DNA of 64,000 bases from Cryoendolithus antarcticus (Eukaryota > Ascomycota > Dothideomycetes > Cladosporiales > Cladosporiaceae). Under the pieces are notes generated by a model. The model was not told the origin of the DNA, did no database searches, and was given only the letters and a program-made list of their open reading frames with translations. Positions 62,797-64,000 of the stretch are shown here, one piece after another. The DNA lies in NCBI GenBank assembly GCA_002077065.1, contig NAJO01000056.1:124001-188000 (forward strand), in the 5' to 3' direction. Each line of letters starts with the position of its first letter. Positions within the stretch are counted from its first letter, which is position 1. The position numbers were made by a program, and so were the translations under genes.

Positions 62797-63688
62797 ATGA
62801 GTGATCCGTTTGACGCCGCTCTGTAAGCTCCGATCATCCGCACTTGCCCACAACACCAGCTTACTTACAATCTTCAGCGACCTCCTACGCCGCCTCCCAC
62901 CCTCACAAACACAGCAGAACCTCGCATCAATCATCTCCATTGCCCCAAGCCTCGAAGACGACCTCCTCTCCTCCGTCGACGTAGGCCTAGCGGTCAAGCG
63001 CTGTCCCAAGTCGGGTCGCGACTACCTCTGCTGCGACTACAACCGCGACGGCACATCATACCGCTCACCATGGAGCAACGACTTCGATCCACCGATAGAC
63101 CCGGATGATGCTGCGGATCTTGTACCGAGGGGAAAGATACGCCGAATGGAGGAGGAGCTCAACAAGAGCATCGATGTCTATCGGGAGCTTTACTACGAGG
63201 GCGGCGTGAGCAGTGCATACCTCTGGCAGCTTGACGAAGGGTTTGCAGGCGTAGTGCTGGTCAAGAAGTCGAGCGCTGGGGCAGGCAAGGGAGGATGGGA
63301 CTCGATCAATGTTTTCGAGATCATTGAGGCTACTTCGAAGCGGAGCGCGCACTACAAGCTCACGTCTACTGTTATTCTGGATCTTGGCTTACAAAATGAT
63401 GCGGTTGGTGGTCTTGAGCTAGCGGGAAATCTCACACGACAAGAAGAGCTTGACCAGCCGCTTGCAGGACTGAGGGACGCGGAGATTGAGAGCAGTCATG
63501 TGGCGAACATGGGGAGGATGGTGGAGGCTATGGAGACGAGATTGAGGAATCTGTTGCAGGAGGTATACTTCGGCAAAGCGAAGGACGTGGTCGGGGATCT
63601 GAGGAGCATACGGCTGTTGAGCGAAGCCGAGCAGGAGAGGCGAAGCCACAAGGAAGTCATCTCGAAGATGGGAGGTGCGACCATTTGA
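62797..63688 (+). CDS. CAP2: F-actin capping protein beta subunit
   Basis: With the alpha subunit it caps actin barbed ends in patches and at the cortex. Exon 1 62797-62822 (ATG 62797, MSDPFDAAL) and exon 2 62878-63688 are joined across a 55-nt intron (GTAAGC..CTTCAG) to 279 codons. The family motif sequence is DLLRRLPPSQTQQNLASII, DLLSSVDVGLAVKRCPKSGR, DYLCCDYNRDGTSYRSPWSN, YYEGGVSSAYLWQLDEGFAG and GWDSINVFEI. The C-terminal half forms the long helix with HVANMGRMVEAMETRLRNLL and VYFGKAKDVVGDLR. The end (KEVISKMGGATI) is the amphipathic tentacle that contacts actin. Length (278 residues) is usual. The start is fixed by the splice. Confidence 0.95.
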
Positions 63689-64000
63689 GAGCTCACTGGA
63701 CCTCCGGCCATGCACAATCCGCTGTCTCTCGAGCCCGCCCGAAGTAGACCTCACGTTCCGTACTTCCACGACGAATGAACCGAACAAGCAGCGCATGGAC
63801 TGCGGACCTCGCGCTGGGCTGTGAGCGCGGCGACAATATCGAACACGATGACCTGTACCAGACGAGAATCTTCATGGAGTTTCCACTTGTGCGTCTCGTG
63901 GAGCCAGCATTAAGCGGCGTGGACCCGCGGACATCGCCTTAGCGCCTCGGTCTCATGCTTAGTATGTATGCTCGCATCGATGGTTCCTACGACGAAAGGA
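63689..64000. other. Right edge, no gene supported
   Basis: 312 bases downstream of CAP2. A minus-strand frame at 63693-63875 has no recognised feature. A gene continuing past the window cannot be judged. Confidence 0.35.

Noticed and set aside
1..64000. CRISPR arrays, bacterial operons, insertion sequences, biosynthetic core enzymes (PKS/NRPS), transposase or reverse-transcriptase frames
   Set aside because: None seen; gene structure is fungal and no such domain appears in the translated frames.

Overview
The window is nuclear DNA of a filamentous ascomycete, most likely a Dothideomycete (class level is an inference from intron style and gene set; genus is not assigned). Genes are interrupted by short introns, mostly 49-60 nt, with GT..AG ends and CTAAC/CTGAC branch sites. 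They sit on both strands without operons and include core eukaryotic proteins (SF3B1/Hsh155, Mex67, Vta1, an MLH2-type MutL, capping protein beta, a UBE2W-type E2) beside fungal-specific families (HET, F-box-like, Zn2Cys6 regulator, DUF202). Most exon models below were built by hand from splice signals and checked for frame.

Layout: 0.7-2.6 kb PWWP/LEDGF-like chromatin protein; 4.9-5.5 kb small conserved-looking protein; 5.9-7.7 kb a repeat-domain protein broken by an in-frame UAG; 8.2-9.2 kb a predicted barrel glycosidase-like protein whose intron looks like a spliceosomal twin intron; 9.4-12.7 kb a ten-exon family 2 glycosyltransferase with a GT-GG intron; 14.8-17.2 kb a second repeat-domain locus; 17.4-20.2 kb a CDF zinc transporter and a DUF202 membrane protein, divergently arranged; 20.2-29.9 kb an accessory island with six F-box-like genes or remnants, all on the minus strand, around one HET-domain gene; 30.2-32.2 kb a Frizzled/cAMP-receptor-like GPCR; 32.2-35.2 kb apparently gene-poor; 35.2-37.9 kb a large low-complexity protein with a possible third member of the repeat-domain family; 38.1-39.7 kb a PDI-like ER protein ending in HDEL; 40.8-42.1 kb a multi-span membrane protein between two diverged direct repeats; 42.5-50.9 kb three core genes in tandem (VTA1, MEX67, SF3B1); 51.5-53.8 kb a Zn2Cys6 regulator divergent from an MFS transporter (54.9-56.6 kb); 56.7-60.8 kb a DsbA-like protein divergent from MLH2; 61.3-61.9 kb UBE2W-like E2; 62.8-63.7 kb capping protein beta.

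The main unusual signals are: (1) the [D1,2]-type stwintron at 8543-8663, which is the reading that restores the frame at a conserved-looking acidic motif; (2) a roughly 110-residue repeat domain with a W-P core and a Y-L-R tail, five copies at two loci and a possible sixth at a third, which I do not recognise as a described family; (3) several accessory genes each broken by isolated stop codons, mostly UAG; (4) a GT-GG intron needed to keep the glycosyltransferase in frame; (5) decay inside the F-box-like cluster. Clusters and functional links are inferred from position only.
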